Below, piece after piece: positions 33,202 through 43,137 of a stretch of 64,000 bases of DNA. This stretch comes from Methylobacterium sp. NEAU K (GTDB lineage: Bacteria > Pseudomonadota > Alphaproteobacteria > Rhizobiales > Beijerinckiaceae). The DNA lies in assembly GCF_030700285.1 (NCBI RefSeq), contig NZ_JAUYZJ010000007.1, positions 62,001-126,000 of the forward strand. The letters run 5' to 3'. Made by a program: the position numbers and the translations under genes. A model generated the notes under the pieces. The model was not told the DNA's origin, ran no database searches, and saw only the letters and a program-made list of their open reading frames with translations. The stretch's first letter is position 1, and the number at the start of each line of letters is the position of its first letter.

Positions 33202-33912
33202 TCAGGCTCCGCCGCCGCTGGCGGACTCGACATAGGGCGCCAGCAACCGGCCCAGATCGCGCTCGCGCGGTGTCTGCGGAACGATGCGCGCGCGCTCGGC
33301 CACCGCGTCGAGGTGGTGGCCCATGAGCGCGCACGCGTGCTCGATATCGCCCTCGACCAGGGCTGCGACGATGTCGCGATGTTCGCTCACGGCACAATCG
33401 GAGGAATGCGGCCGGCTGTACAGGGAGAGGATCAAGGCGCAGCGATATCCGAGCTCGGCGACGTATCGGGTCAGCACGGCGCTGCCGGTCATCCCCGCCA
33501 GCATCAGGTGGAACTCGGTGGCAAGCCGGATCGAGACCGCTTCCGGGCCGTTTCGAGCGGCCTCTTCGCGCGCGATCTGGTCCAGCAGCGTCTGGCGCTG
33601 CTCCGCGCTGAGCCGCCCCGCGAGGCGTCGCACCACGAGCCGCTCCAGACCGATGCGCACGTCGAAGGTATCGTGGGCGTCCTCCCAACTCGGCGTCGCC
33701 ACGACGGCGATCCGGTTCCGGCGCAGGTCGACCAATCCTTCACCGGCCAGACGTCCAAGGGCCTGCCGCGCGATCGTGCGGCTGACGCCGAACCGCTCGC
33801 CGAGGGCATCTTCCGGCAGGCGGTCGCCGGGGGCCAGCGCCCGTTCGACGATCGCGCGTCGCAGGGCTTGGCAGATCGCGCCCACGCGATCCCCATCTCC
33901 TGTCGCCGTCAT
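33202..33912 (-). CDS. GntR family regulator, FCD type (236 aa)
   Basis: A winged helix-turn-helix at about 10-75 (LPEDALGERFGVSRTIARQA) followed by an FCD effector domain with histidines in EFHLML, SEHRDIV and MGHHLDAV that usually bind a metal and an organic acid. Probably controls the divergent LivK/NTF2-like promoters through the inverted repeat at 32707. Normal family length. Confidence 0.87.
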   Translation of the reverse strand: MTATGDGDRVGAICQALRRAIVERALAPGDRLPEDALGERFGVSRTIARQALGRLAGEGLVDLRRNRIAVVATPSWEDAHDTFDVRIGLERLVVRRLAGRLSAEQRQTLLDQIAREEAARNGPEAVSIRLATEFHLMLAGMTGSAVLTRYVAELGYRCALILSLYSRPHSSDCAVSEHRDIVAALVEGDIEHACALMGHHLDAVAERARIVPQTPRERDLGRLLAPYVESASGGGA

Positions 33913-33958
33913 CGAGGACGATATGAGCTGGCTGCAGATGCCGCTGCGGAATGGTCCG

Positions 33959-34357
33959 TCATTGTCCTCCCTCGGTCGCGATCCACTCCGGGGCGGTCGG
34001 ACGAAACTTCAGCGCGCTCTCTGCCGAAGTCGATCTCCGGGTGCAACGGTCACGCCACAGGCTCCGGGCGAAGACGAACGGCCGCTTCGGGGACGCGAGC
34101 ACGGTCAGGTGAACGACGGCAATGGGGGGAACGCCCAAGGTCTGCTTTCCGGTCAAGAGCTTGATGGATCCGCGCTCCGAAAGGGCAGATTCCTCCCGCT
34201 TCAGGAGGCCATCGAGCCGGGCGTCATGCCCGGCCTGTAAGCCGGCCTCGCGCATCACGGCATCCTCCCGGACGCAGAGGTTGTCCGTGTTCAGCGCCCA
34301 GCCGAGATTGCGTGCTCTGGCCGGGTCGGGCGTGCCGAGGCGCAGCGCGACTGTCAT
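33959..34357 (-). CDS. Uncertain hypothetical gene (132 aa)
   Basis: The stretch 33913-34518 has no recognisable gene, but this minus-strand frame shows high GC at third codon positions over its first 100 codons (for example MTVALRLGTPDPARARNLGW and VVHLTVLASPKRPFVF), which is what a real gene here would look like. I know no family for it and no clear ribosome site is seen. The rest of the gap, up to the tRNA, holds nothing I can name. Confidence 0.35.
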   Translation of the reverse strand: MTVALRLGTPDPARARNLGWALNTDNLCVREDAVMREAGLQAGHDARLDGLLKREESALSERGSIKLLTGKQTLGVPPIAVVHLTVLASPKRPFVFARSLWRDRCTRRSTSAESALKFRPTAPEWIATEGGQ

Positions 34358-34518
34358 CGGTCGCGCTTGGTCGACGCACCGCGACGGTACACATCAGAAC
34401 ATATCGTCGACGTGCCGACCTTGTGGACAAGCGCGTGCGACGGCCCTGCCTACGACTGGCTCCGCCGCAAGCGCAGCTGGAGACAGATTGCAATCAGGTC
34501 AACGACTGAGCGGAGGCT

Positions 34519-34593
<75 letters not shown>

Positions 34594-34614
34594 AGGTGGG
34601 CTCGGGCTGTCTAG

Positions 34615-34631
34615 ACGCCGGGACCCGGCGT
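34615..34631. terminator. Short strong hairpin between tRNA-Gln and the dehydrogenase
   Basis: ACGCCGG-GAC-CCGGCGT gives a 7-bp GC stem, located 22 nt upstream of the tRNA and 114 nt after the stop of the minus-strand dehydrogenase. It may end the sugar-acid operon transcript; no T-run is visible. Confidence 0.3.
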
Positions 34632-34744
34632 GGCAAGCCGTCGATCGGCTTTGCGGTCCCTGTCCAGCGGCCATGGTGCTGTGCCCGGCCCGACCGGGGG
34701 CGAGGGCGCCGGACGGCAGCCGGTCGCGCGCTCGTGGCGGTGGC

Positions 34745-36322
34745 TCAGCCGCGTTCGAGAATGCCGTCGATCCGGCGCGGCAGGCCCAGAGGGTTGTCGG
34801 CCTGAAGGACGGCGGGCAGCAGGGTCTCGGGGACGTCCTGATAGCTCACGGGCCGCAGAAAGCGCTCGATCGCGAGGCTGCCCACGGAGGTCGTGCGCCC
34901 GTCCGATGTCGCCGGGTATGGGCCGCCATGGACCATGGCGTGCGCCACCTCGACGCCGGTCCCGAACCCGTCGACCAGGATGCGCCCGACCCGGCGCTCC
35001 AGGAGCGGCAGCAGAGTGCGCAACGCCGCATGGTCCTCAGGGGCGATGTGCAGCGATGCCGTGAGCTGGCCCTCGAGATGCTCCAGCACCGCCCGTATCG
35101 CCGCGAAGTCGGGGCAGCGCACCACCAGCGCCGCCGCGCCGAACATCTCCTCCTGCAGTTCCGGCTCCGCCAGGAACGAATCGGCTTCCGTGGCGAAGAG
35201 GGCGGCCCGCCCCTGCGTCGCGGTGCCCTCCGGTCCCTCGACCAGCCGCGTGACCGAGGCGTGCCCGGCCAGGCGCGCGACGCCCTCGCGATAGGCGCGA
35301 TGGATCCCCGGGGTCAGCATGGTCGAGGCCGGACTCTCCCGCAGGGCGGCCGTGGCCGCGGCCACGAAGGCGTCGAGGCCGGCCCCGGGCTGCGCCAGGA
35401 TCAGGCCAGGATTCGTGCAGAATTGCCCTGCGCCCAGCGTCAGGGAGGCCGCGAAGGCCCGCCCGATGGCCGCGCCGCGCGCCGCCAGCGCGCCCGGGAA
35501 CAGCAGGACCGGGTTGATGCTGCTCATCTCCGCATAGACCGGGATCGGGCGCGGGCGCCGGGCCGCGATGTCCATCAGGGCCGTCCCGCCCCGGCGCGAT
35601 CCGGTGAAGCCCACGGCGCAGATCCGGGGATCGGCCACCAGCGCCCGCCCTATGGACTGGCCGGCATCGAACAGCAGGGAAAACGTGCCCTCCGGCAGGC
35701 CACAGGACGATACCGCCCGCTGGATGGCGCGCCCGACGAGTTCGGAGGTTCCGGGATGTGCCGGATGCGCCTTCACGACCACCGGGCAGCCAGCCGCCAG
35801 GGCCGACGCTGTGTCGCCGCCCGCCACCGAGAAGGCGAGAGGGAAGTTGCTCGCGCCGAACACCGCCACCGGTCCCACCGCGATGCGCCGCAGCCGCAGG
35901 TCCGGTCGCGGCAGCGGCTTGCGGTCCGGCAGGGCCGGGTCGATGCGGACCCCGACCGCGCTACCCTCGCGCACGACGCCGGCGAACAGGCGCAGCTGGC
36001 CGACGGTGCGGGCGCACTCACCCTCGATCCGCGGACGGGGCAACCCGGTCTCCGCCATGCAGCGGGTGAGCAGGTCGTCGCCGATGTCGAGGAGGTTGGC
36101 GGCGATGGCTTCGAGGAAGCCGGCCCGGGCCTCCGGGGCGGCCTCGCGGTAGGTGTCGAAGGCGGCGTCCGCCAGGGCGCAGGCCCGGTCGAGATCGCCG
36201 AGGCTCGCGCCGGGAAAGTCGGGCTCCAGGGGCTCACCGGTGGCTGCCGCCACGGCCCGGAAGGTCGCCTCTGTGCCGCGCCGGGCCTGGGCGCCGATCA
36301 GGTTCTCGCCGCGCACGGTCAT
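34745..36322 (-). CDS. Alpha-ketoglutaric semialdehyde dehydrogenase (525 aa)
   Basis: An aldehyde dehydrogenase of the 2,5-dioxovalerate group, which oxidises 2,5-dioxopentanoate to 2-oxoglutarate with NAD(P), the last step of the Weimberg pathway. Visible are the cofactor region [20 protein letters not shown], the FTGSR turn, the catalytic Glu in [10 protein letters not shown] and the nucleophile Cys in [11 protein letters not shown]. Length is right for the group, longer than common ALDHs. It follows the TPP enzyme by 60 nt on the same strand. Confidence 0.9.
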   Translation of the reverse strand: MTVRGENLIGAQARRGTEATFRAVAAATGEPLEPDFPGASLGDLDRACALADAAFDTYREAAPEARAGFLEAIAANLLDIGDDLLTRCMAETGLPRPRIEGECARTVGQLRLFAGVVREGSAVGVRIDPALPDRKPLPRPDLRLRRIAVGPVAVFGASNFPLAFSVAGGDTASALAAGCPVVVKAHPAHPGTSELVGRAIQRAVSSCGLPEGTFSLLFDAGQSIGRALVADPRICAVGFTGSRRGGTALMDIAARRPRPIPVYAEMSSINPVLLFPGALAARGAAIGRAFAASLTLGAGQFCTNPGLILAQPGAGLDAFVAAATAALRESPASTMLTPGIHRAYREGVARLAGHASVTRLVEGPEGTATQGRAALFATEADSFLAEPELQEEMFGAAALVVRCPDFAAIRAVLEHLEGQLTASLHIAPEDHAALRTLLPLLERRVGRILVDGFGTGVEVAHAMVHGGPYPATSDGRTTSVGSLAIERFLRPVSYQDVPETLLPAVLQADNPLGLPRRIDGILERG

Positions 36323-36382
36323 ATCCTGCTCCAGTTCGAAAGGCGGCGGAATCTCCGCACCGAGAGACGCCGGCGGAGGCCT

Positions 36383-38053
36383 TCAGCCCGCGCGCGCCGC
36401 CAGGGCCTTCGCGCGGATCCCCGCGAGGGTCATGGTCGGGGTCAGCGCCTCCGGGTCGACGCGGCAGTGGATCATCGCCGGCAGGCCCGCGGCGAGGCTG
36501 CGCTCGAAGGCCGCCGCGAACTCCTCGGTCCGCTCGACGCGCTCGCCATGGCCACCGCAGGCACGGGCCAGAGCCGCGAAGTCGGGGTTGCGCAACTCGG
36601 TCGCCGAGACCCGGCCGGGATACTCGCGCTCCTGGTGCATCCGGATCGTGCCGTACATGCCGTTGTCGAGGACCACGACCAGGATGGCGATGCCGTACTG
36701 CACGGCGGTGGCGAATTCCTGCACCGTCATCATCACGTCGCCGTCGCCCGCGAGCGCCACGACGACCCGGTCGGGCAGGCTGCGCTTGGCCATCACCGCC
36801 GCGGGCAGGCCGTAGCCCATGGAGCCCGAGGTCGGCGCGAGCTGCGTGCCGAAGGCGCGGAAGCGGTAGTAGCGGTGGATCCAGGTGGCGAAGTTGCCGG
36901 CGCCGTTGCAGATCACCGCGTCCGGCGGCAGCCGCTCGCGCAGCCACGTGATCGCCGCGCCGTACTGGAACGCCCCCGGCTTCGGCTCGGGCGCCTCGGA
37001 CCAGGCGCGGTAGGCGGCGTGGGCCTCGGCGGCGCGTCCGGTCTGGGAGGCCTCGTAGCTGGGCAATGCGGCGCAGAAGGCCTCGGGAGTCGCCTGGATC
37101 GCCAGCGCCGGCTGGTAGACACGGCCGAGTTCCGCCGGGTCGGGATGGACATGGACCAGGGGCAGCCCCGGATTTGGGATGCCCAGAAGCCCGTAGGATT
37201 GGGCCGGCATTTCGGAGAGGCGCCCGCCCACCATGAGCAGCAGGTCGGACTCCCGGATCCGGGCGACCAGGGCGGGGTTCGGCCCGATCCCGAGCTCGCC
37301 GGCGAAATTCGGATGGTCGGCGGCAAACAGCTGCGCGCGCCGGAACGAGACCGCCACCGGCACGTCGTGGCGCTCGGCCCAGGCGGCCATCGCCGCGCAG
37401 GCCTGCGCGGTCCAGCGCGAGCCGCCCAGCAGCACAAGCGGCCTCTGCGCGGCGGCCAGCATCGCGCGCAGGCGTTCCACGTCGCCCTGCGACGGGGCTG
37501 ACTCGGCCGGGACGACGCGCGGCGCGTCCGCGACCGAGGCTATGTCGTCGAGCATGTCCTCCGGCAAGGCGATCACGACAGGCCCCGGCCGCCCCTGGAG
37601 CGCCACCCGGAAGGCCCGGGCGAGGATCTCCGGGATGCGGGCGGCATCGTCGATCTCCACCGCCCACTTGGCCAGACCGCCGAACATCTGCCGATAGTCG
37701 ACCTCCTGGAACGCCTCCCGGTCCCGCATCCCCCGGGCGATCTGACCGACGAACAGGATCATCGGCGTCGAATCCTGGCGTGCGATGTGGATCCCGGCCG
37801 AGGCATTGGTGGCGCCGGGGCCGCGGGTCACGAAGCAGATGCCGGGGTGGCCGGTGAGCTTGCCGGCGGCCTCCGCCATGATCGCCGCGCCCCCCTCCTG
37901 CCGGCACACCAGCACATCGATGCCGCTGTCGCGCAGCGCGTCGAGCACCGCCAGATAGCTCTCGCCGGGTACACAGGTCACGCGCTCGACGCCTTGAGCG
38001 AGCAATTGATCGACGAGCACCTGCGCGCCGGTGCGTGGGGGCAATCCGCTCAA
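36383..38053 (-). CDS. Thiamine-diphosphate enzyme, acetolactate synthase-like (556 aa)
   Basis: Three-domain TPP enzyme: PYR domain with the activating Glu in CRQEGGAAIMAEAAG, central domain, and PP domain with GDGDVMMT...LDN as the Mg/TPP motif. It resembles the IlvB-like proteins of unknown specificity, not the housekeeping acetolactate synthase. The TTG start is supported by AGGGAGG 6 nt before it. In a sugar-acid operon it could decarboxylate or ligate a 2-oxo acid intermediate. The GntR operator at 38152 lies about 100 nt upstream. Confidence 0.85.
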   Translation of the reverse strand: MSGLPPRTGAQVLVDQLLAQGVERVTCVPGESYLAVLDALRDSGIDVLVCRQEGGAAIMAEAAGKLTGHPGICFVTRGPGATNASAGIHIARQDSTPMILFVGQIARGMRDREAFQEVDYRQMFGGLAKWAVEIDDAARIPEILARAFRVALQGRPGPVVIALPEDMLDDIASVADAPRVVPAESAPSQGDVERLRAMLAAAQRPLVLLGGSRWTAQACAAMAAWAERHDVPVAVSFRRAQLFAADHPNFAGELGIGPNPALVARIRESDLLLMVGGRLSEMPAQSYGLLGIPNPGLPLVHVHPDPAELGRVYQPALAIQATPEAFCAALPSYEASQTGRAAEAHAAYRAWSEAPEPKPGAFQYGAAITWLRERLPPDAVICNGAGNFATWIHRYYRFRAFGTQLAPTSGSMGYGLPAAVMAKRSLPDRVVVALAGDGDVMMTVQEFATAVQYGIAILVVVLDNGMYGTIRMHQEREYPGRVSATELRNPDFAALARACGGHGERVERTEEFAAAFERSLAAGLPAMIHCRVDPEALTPTMTLAGIRAKALAARAG

Positions 38054-38151
38054 GCCGTTCCTCCCTGGTGACCGCGCCGCGTCCGATGCGCCTCGGCGGG
38101 CGGCGGGCCGGCGTTCCCGGCCGTGCCCACTACGCGCCGCCTCCTGGAGTG

Positions 38152-38169
38152 CGACTGATATGTCAGTCG
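38152..38169. promoter_or_regulatory. 18-bp palindrome, probable GntR operator 1
   Basis: CGACTGATATGTCAGTCG is a palindrome with one mismatched pair, a form known for FCD-type GntR sites. It lies between the GntR stop (38201) and the TPP enzyme start (38053), suited to control the TPP enzyme/dehydrogenase unit. Its ATATCAGTCG half recurs upstream of the GntR and RraA genes. Confidence 0.55.
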
Positions 38170-38200
38170 GAGGACAGAGGCGCGCGGCTCGATTAACCTG

Positions 38201-38950
38201 TCACACCAGAGGCCGGCGGTCGAGGGCGCGGCGCGTCATCTGATCCAGGAGGTCGAACAGCATCCCGATCCCGGCAAGTGCCCGCTCTGTATCGCGGTCT
38301 GCGATCCCGGCAACGATCGCCGCGTGGAGCTCGGCGCAGTCGAGGAAGCTGGCCGTGGGTTCGTAGGTGTACCAGAAGCGCCGGGACTGGGCGTGGAGCG
38401 ACGCCATCGTGCCGCTCAGGGTCTGATTGTACGCTGCCCCCACCATCGCCTCGTGGAGCGACCGCTTCGAGCGGAAGTAGACCTCCCGGTCGCGGGCACC
38501 CGCGGCCGCAAGCAGCCTCGCGACGCAATCCTGCAAGACTGCGATGTCCCGGTCCGTGGCGCGCTCGACGATGCATCGGACCACCGTCTCGTCCAGCGGG
38601 CGACGAACCTCGAGCAGTTCGAGGTGCTTGATGATGTCGACATGAGTCACCAGCACGCCGCGGCGCGGATGGACCTCGACGAAGCCGATCGTCTTGAGCC
38701 GGGCCAAAGCCTCGCGGACCGGGGTGCGTCCGAGCGCGAGTTCTTCCCCGAGCTCCCCCTCCGACACCATCGCGCCCGGCGCCAGGCGCCGGCTGATGAT
38801 CATCTGCTCGATCGCGTCGTAGGCGGTCTCGGAAAGGGACCGCGGCCGATTCGGGGCCGCCGTCACCCCGGTTGAATCCGGTCCGGTCGTCACAATCCTC
38901 GATCCGGCCAATGCATTCTCCGTCGGTTTCGGAGCCGGCCTTGGCGCCAT
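38201..38950 (-). CDS. GntR family regulator, FCD type (249 aa)
   Basis: N-terminal winged helix (about 38-105, LGEELALGRTPVREALARLK) and an FCD domain with metal-type ligands in EVRRPLDETV, SLHEAM and LHAAIV. A 37-residue flexible N-terminal arm precedes the helix. It sits between two oppositely transcribed halves of the sugar-acid pathway, with like operator halves on both sides, so it is the natural repressor of the whole cluster, released by a sugar acid. Confidence 0.88.
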   Translation of the reverse strand: MAPRPAPKPTENALAGSRIVTTGPDSTGVTAAPNRPRSLSETAYDAIEQMIISRRLAPGAMVSEGELGEELALGRTPVREALARLKTIGFVEVHPRRGVLVTHVDIIKHLELLEVRRPLDETVVRCIVERATDRDIAVLQDCVARLLAAAGARDREVYFRSKRSLHEAMVGAAYNQTLSGTMASLHAQSRRFWYTYEPTASFLDCAELHAAIVAGIADRDTERALAGIGMLFDLLDQMTRRALDRRPLV

Positions 38951-38994
38951 CCGTGCCGGTTGACAATGGGGCCGAACGACGCCCTACTCAAGGC

Positions 38995-39010
38995 CTGGGA
39001 TATCAGTCGG
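38995..39010. promoter_or_regulatory. Probable GntR operator 2
   Basis: CTGGGATATCAGTCGG shares ATATCAGTCG exactly with operator 1 and keeps the CTG...CAG frame of its palindrome with two changed inner bases. It lies 45 nt before the GntR start (38950) and 86 nt before the RraA-like start (39096), in the divergent promoter gap. Confidence 0.5.
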
Positions 39011-39095
39011 CGCTCAGACGGCGCGCGTCTCGGCCGCTGGGGAGCCTCTCGACGGCCACGGTCTCGCGGCAACTGACCCCTGGGAGGAGATTCGG

Positions 39096-39815
39096 ATGGC
39101 CGAGCTGTCCCCTGAGACACGCGACAAGCTGAAGACCGTCAGCACGGCGACGCTGATGACCGCGCTGTACAAGCGCGGCTTCCGCAATCAGATGATCCAG
39201 GAGGTCCGGCCCCTGAAGGCCGGCGGCGGTACCATGGTCGGCGAGGCGTTCACCTTGCGCTACATGCCGGCCCGCGAGGACCTGAATCCGATCACGGTGT
39301 TCCGCGACCGGGCGCACCCGCAGCGCAAGGCTGTGGAGGAGTGCCCGCCGGGCGCCGTGTTCGTGATCGACAGCCGGAAGGACGCGCGGGCGGCCTCGGC
39401 CGGCTCGATCCTGGCGACCCGGCTGATGGTGCGGGGCTGCGCCGGCATCGTGACCGACGGCGGGTTCCGCGACGCCGACGAGATCGCCCGGCTCGACATG
39501 CCCAGCTACCATGTCCGCCCCTCGGCGCCGACCAACCTGACCATCCATCAAGCCATCGACATCAACGTGCCGATCGGCTGCGGCGACGCCCCGGTCTTCC
39601 CCGGTGACGTGATCGTCGGCGACGGCGACGGCGTTGCCGTGATCCCCGCCCACCTCGCCAACGAACTGGCGGACGAGGCCGTCGCGATGACCGCCTACGA
39701 GGACTTCGTCACCGAGGAGGTGCGCAAGGGCCGCTCAATCCTCGGTCTCTACCCTGCCACCGACGAGCAGAGCGTGGCCGACTTCGCCGCCTGGCGGAAG
39801 CAGAACGGGCGCTGA
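39096..39815 (+). CDS. RraA-like protein, HMG aldolase/dehydratase fold (239 aa)
   Basis: Matches the RraA/4-hydroxy-4-methyl-2-oxoglutarate aldolase fold, with the metal/pyruvate-binding site in TRLMVRGCAGIVTDGGFRDADEI and the loop DVIVGDGDGVAVIP. Members outside E. coli RraA are usually Mg-dependent pyruvate aldolases or, as shown for some, sugar-acid enzymes. Here it is first in an operon with an MFS carrier, an aldonate dehydratase and a lactonase, so a role on the 2-keto-3-deoxy acid is likely. GGGAGGAG precedes the ATG. Confidence 0.83.
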   Translation: MAELSPETRDKLKTVSTATLMTALYKRGFRNQMIQEVRPLKAGGGTMVGEAFTLRYMPAREDLNPITVFRDRAHPQRKAVEECPPGAVFVIDSRKDARAASAGSILATRLMVRGCAGIVTDGGFRDADEIARLDMPSYHVRPSAPTNLTIHQAIDINVPIGCGDAPVFPGDVIVGDGDGVAVIPAHLANELADEAVAMTAYEDFVTEEVRKGRSILGLYPATDEQSVADFAAWRKQNGR

Positions 39816-39924
39816 AGACGGCCCGCACCCGACCCATTCCGGGCTTGGCCGAGCCGGTTCCGGGCTGGCCGGCGCGCGACTTCAGCGGGCCGGCGAAGAC
39901 AACGATGACGGTTCGGAGGGCGCC

Positions 39925-41280
39925 ATGTCGGCAGGCATACCAGCGGTCACGGCGGCGCCGGAGATCGAGCGGCGCACGGTCGCCAAGGTCTCGTGGCGGC
40001 TCCTGCCGCTGATCGTCCTGATCTACTTCATCGCCTACATGGACCGCACGAACGTGGGCTTCGCCTCGTTCGGCCTGAACCGGGAGTTCGGCTTCTCGGC
40101 GACCCTCTATGGGTGGGGCGCGGGGATCTTCTTCCTCGGCTATTTCTTCTTCGAGGTGCCGAGCAACATTCTCCTGGAGCGCACCGGGGCCCGGATCTGG
40201 ATCGCCCGGATCATGATCACCTGGGGCCTGGTTGCGGGTGGCATGGCCTTCATCACCGGCCCTGTGAGCTTCTTGGTGATGCGCTTCCTGCTCGGCGTGG
40301 CGGAGGCCGGATTCTTTCCCGGCATGATCCTGTACTTCACCTACTGGTTCCCGCGGCGATACCGGGCCCGGGTTGTGGCGGCCCTGTTCCTGGCGGTGCC
40401 GGGCTCGAACGCCCTCACGGCGGTGATCTCGGGGGCGCTGCTTCAGCTCGACGGGCTGCTCGGTCTGCACGGCTGGCAGTGGCTGTTCCTCATCGAGGCG
40501 GGGCCTTCGATCCTGCTGGCTTTTGTGGTGCTCGCGCAGATGACAGACCGGCCCGCCAAGGCGCGCTGGCTCGCGCCGGACGAGCGCGCCTGGCTGGAGG
40601 ACACGCTGGAGGCCGAGCGCCGCAGCACCGTGGAGGCGCACGGGCACTTCACGCTCAGGCAGGCCTTGACCGATGGCCGGGTGCTCGCACTCGCAGCGAT
40701 CTACTTCACCATCGCCACCGCGACCTACGGCATCACCTTCTTCCTGCCGCCGATCCTCAAGAGTCTGAAGCTCACCGACTGGGAGACCGGGCTCGCGACG
40801 GCCGTCCCGTATGTGGTGGGCACAGCGGGCATGATTGCCTGGAGCTGGTCGTCGGACCGGCGCGAGGAGCGGCGCTGGCACTTCGTGACCGCCGCCTTGG
40901 TCGCCGCCGGCGGGCTCATCGCGGCCGGTCCGCTGCTCGGCAGCCTCTGGGCGCTCACGGTGATGTCCGTGGCGACGGTCGGCCTCTACGGCTCCAAGCC
41001 CGCCTTCTGGCCTCTGCCGGCGGAATTCCTGTCGGGGCCGGCCGCGGCCGGAGGCATCGCGCTGATCAACGCGATCGGCAATCTCGGCGGCTTCGTCGGT
41101 CCCTACGTCCTGGGCTGGCTCAAGGATGCCACCGGCACCTACGAGGCCGGCCTGTATTTCCTGGCGGCGTCCGCGCTCGCCTCGGCGGCCATCACCTTCT
41201 TCGCGGTTCGGCCGGGCGCGGGCGCGGTGGATCCGGGCATCGCGACCGGCCCGGTCGGCTCCGCCCCGCCGAACGCATGA
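39925..41280 (+). CDS. MFS transporter, anion:cation symporter (ACS) family (451 aa)
   Basis: Twelve helices with the ACS signature YFIAYMDRTNVGFA in helix 1 and GVAEAGFFPGMILYFTYWFP around helices 4 and 5. This family imports sugar acids such as glucarate, galactonate and tartrate. It lies between the RraA-like and dehydratase genes with short gaps, so it probably imports the aldonate used by the operon. CGGAGG precedes the ATG. Confidence 0.9.
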   Translation: MSAGIPAVTAAPEIERRTVAKVSWRLLPLIVLIYFIAYMDRTNVGFASFGLNREFGFSATLYGWGAGIFFLGYFFFEVPSNILLERTGARIWIARIMITWGLVAGGMAFITGPVSFLVMRFLLGVAEAGFFPGMILYFTYWFPRRYRARVVAALFLAVPGSNALTAVISGALLQLDGLLGLHGWQWLFLIEAGPSILLAFVVLAQMTDRPAKARWLAPDERAWLEDTLEAERRSTVEAHGHFTLRQALTDGRVLALAAIYFTIATATYGITFFLPPILKSLKLTDWETGLATAVPYVVGTAGMIAWSWSSDRREERRWHFVTAALVAAGGLIAAGPLLGSLWALTVMSVATVGLYGSKPAFWPLPAEFLSGPAAAGGIALINAIGNLGGFVGPYVLGWLKDATGTYEAGLYFLAASALASAAITFFAVRPGAGAVDPGIATGPVGSAPPNA

Positions 41281-41296
41281 GACCGGAGGCGCCGCC

Positions 41297-43024
41297 ATGA
41301 CCGCACGCAAGACCCTGGCCGACCTGCGCAGCCAGCGCTGGTTCGGCACCGCCGACCTGCGCGGCTTCGGCCACCGCTCGCGCATGCTGCAGATGGGCTA
41401 CGAGCGCGCTGATTTCAGCGACAAGCCGGTGGTCGGCATCATCAACACCTGGAGCGACATCAACCCCTGCCACCTGCATTTCCGCGAGCGCGTGGAGCAG
41501 GTGAAGCGCGGGGTGTGGCAGGCGGGGGGCTTCCCCATCGAACTGCCGGCGCTCTCGCTCTCGGAGAACTTCGTCAAGCCGACCACGATGCTCTACCGCA
41601 ACCTCCTGGCCATGGAGGTGGAGGAATTGCTGCGCCAGCACCCGGTTGACGGGGCGGTCCTGATGGGTGGCTGCGACAAGACCACGCCCGGCACCGTGAT
41701 GGGCGGCATCTCCATGAACCTGCCGATGATCTTCTTGCCGGCCGGCCCGATGATGCGCGGGCATTCCGGCGGGACGATCCTCGGCTCGGGCTCCGACGTG
41801 TGGAAGTTCTGGGCCGAGAAGGAAGCCGGCACCATCACCACGCAGCAATGGAACGACATGGAGGCCGGCATCGCGCGCTCGGCCGGCACCTGCATGACCA
41901 TGGGCACCGCCTCGACCATGACGTCGATCGCCGAGGCGATGGGCCTGTGCCTTCCGGGTGCGGCCTCCATTCCGGCGGCCGACGCCGACCATCCCCGCAT
42001 GGCCAGCGCCTGCGGACGCCGGATCGTCGCGATGATCTGGGAGGACCTGAAGCCGTCCGACATCCTCGACCGGCGCTCGATCGACAACGCGCTCGTGGTG
42101 CACAACGCGCTCGCCGGCTCGACCAACGCGATGATCCACCTCGTGGCGATGGCCGGGCGGGCCGGGATCCCGGTCAAGCTCACCGCGTTCGACGACTTCG
42201 CCCAGACGGTGCCGGTGATCGCCAACCTCCGGCCTTCGGGCCGGTGGCTGATGGAGGATTTCCACATCGCCGGCGGCATCCGCGCGCTGATGGCGCGGCT
42301 GTCCCCCCTCCTCCACCTCGACGCCCGCTCGGTCACGGGCGGCACGATCGGCGACGGGCTCGCCGGCATCACGGTGTTCAACGACGACGTGATCCGCCCG
42401 CTGGACAAGCCGATCGTGGCCACCGGCGGCACCGCCATCCTGTACGGCAACCTCGCCCCGCACGGCTGCGTGATCAAGCCGCCGGCCGCCGACCCGCGCT
42501 TCCTCAAGCATACCGGCCCGGCGCTGGTCTTCGACGATTACGACGCGATGAGCGCCGCGGTGAACGACCTCGACCTCGACGTCACGCCCGATCACATCAT
42601 GGTCCTGCGCAATGCCGGCCCGATCGGCGGGCCCGGCATGCCGGAATGGGGGATGCTGCCGATCCCGAAGGTGCTGCTCCGGCAGGGGGTGCGCGACATG
42701 CTGCGGATCTCCGACGCCCGCATGAGCGGCACGAGCTACGGGGCCTGCATCCTGCACGTCTCGCCGGAATCGGCGGCCGGCGGCCCGCTCGCCGCCGTGC
42801 GCAACGGCGATCTCATCACGGTCGACGTGGCCGCGCGGCGGATCCACCTGCACCTGGACGATGCCGAGATCGCCGCCCGCGTGGAAGCCTTCGTGCCGCC
42901 GGACCGCGCCTATCCGCGTGGCTACAACCGCCTGTTCGCCCAGCACGTGCGGCAGGCCCACGAGGGCTGCGACTTCGACTTCCTCGAAGGCGCGGGCGGC
43001 ATCCCCGAACCCGAGATTCACTGA
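41297..43024 (+). CDS. IlvD/Edd family aldonate dehydratase, L-arabinonate dehydratase-like (575 aa)
   Basis: An iron-sulphur dehydratase with cluster cysteines in SDINPCH, MGGCDKTTPG and AGTCMTMGTAST. It opens LRSQRWFG, typical of L-arabinonate/pentonate dehydratases rather than of IlvD (dihydroxyacid) or Edd (phosphogluconate). It should convert an aldonate to the 2-keto-3-deoxy acid. It starts 16 nt after the MFS stop, with a GGAGG-like site before the ATG at 41297. Confidence 0.9.
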   Translation: MTARKTLADLRSQRWFGTADLRGFGHRSRMLQMGYERADFSDKPVVGIINTWSDINPCHLHFRERVEQVKRGVWQAGGFPIELPALSLSENFVKPTTMLYRNLLAMEVEELLRQHPVDGAVLMGGCDKTTPGTVMGGISMNLPMIFLPAGPMMRGHSGGTILGSGSDVWKFWAEKEAGTITTQQWNDMEAGIARSAGTCMTMGTASTMTSIAEAMGLCLPGAASIPAADADHPRMASACGRRIVAMIWEDLKPSDILDRRSIDNALVVHNALAGSTNAMIHLVAMAGRAGIPVKLTAFDDFAQTVPVIANLRPSGRWLMEDFHIAGGIRALMARLSPLLHLDARSVTGGTIGDGLAGITVFNDDVIRPLDKPIVATGGTAILYGNLAPHGCVIKPPAADPRFLKHTGPALVFDDYDAMSAAVNDLDLDVTPDHIMVLRNAGPIGGPGMPEWGMLPIPKVLLRQGVRDMLRISDARMSGTSYGACILHVSPESAAGGPLAAVRNGDLITVDVAARRIHLHLDDAEIAARVEAFVPPDRAYPRGYNRLFAQHVRQAHEGCDFDFLEGAGGIPEPEIH

Positions 43025-43137
43025 GCGGAGCGCGTCTCGCGCACGGGCATCCCAGCCCGGCACAAGGGAGCCTGTCCAAACAATGCCTTGCGCACGGCCG
43101 GCAAAGATCCGGCGGACGCACACTCCAGGGAGGAGAC

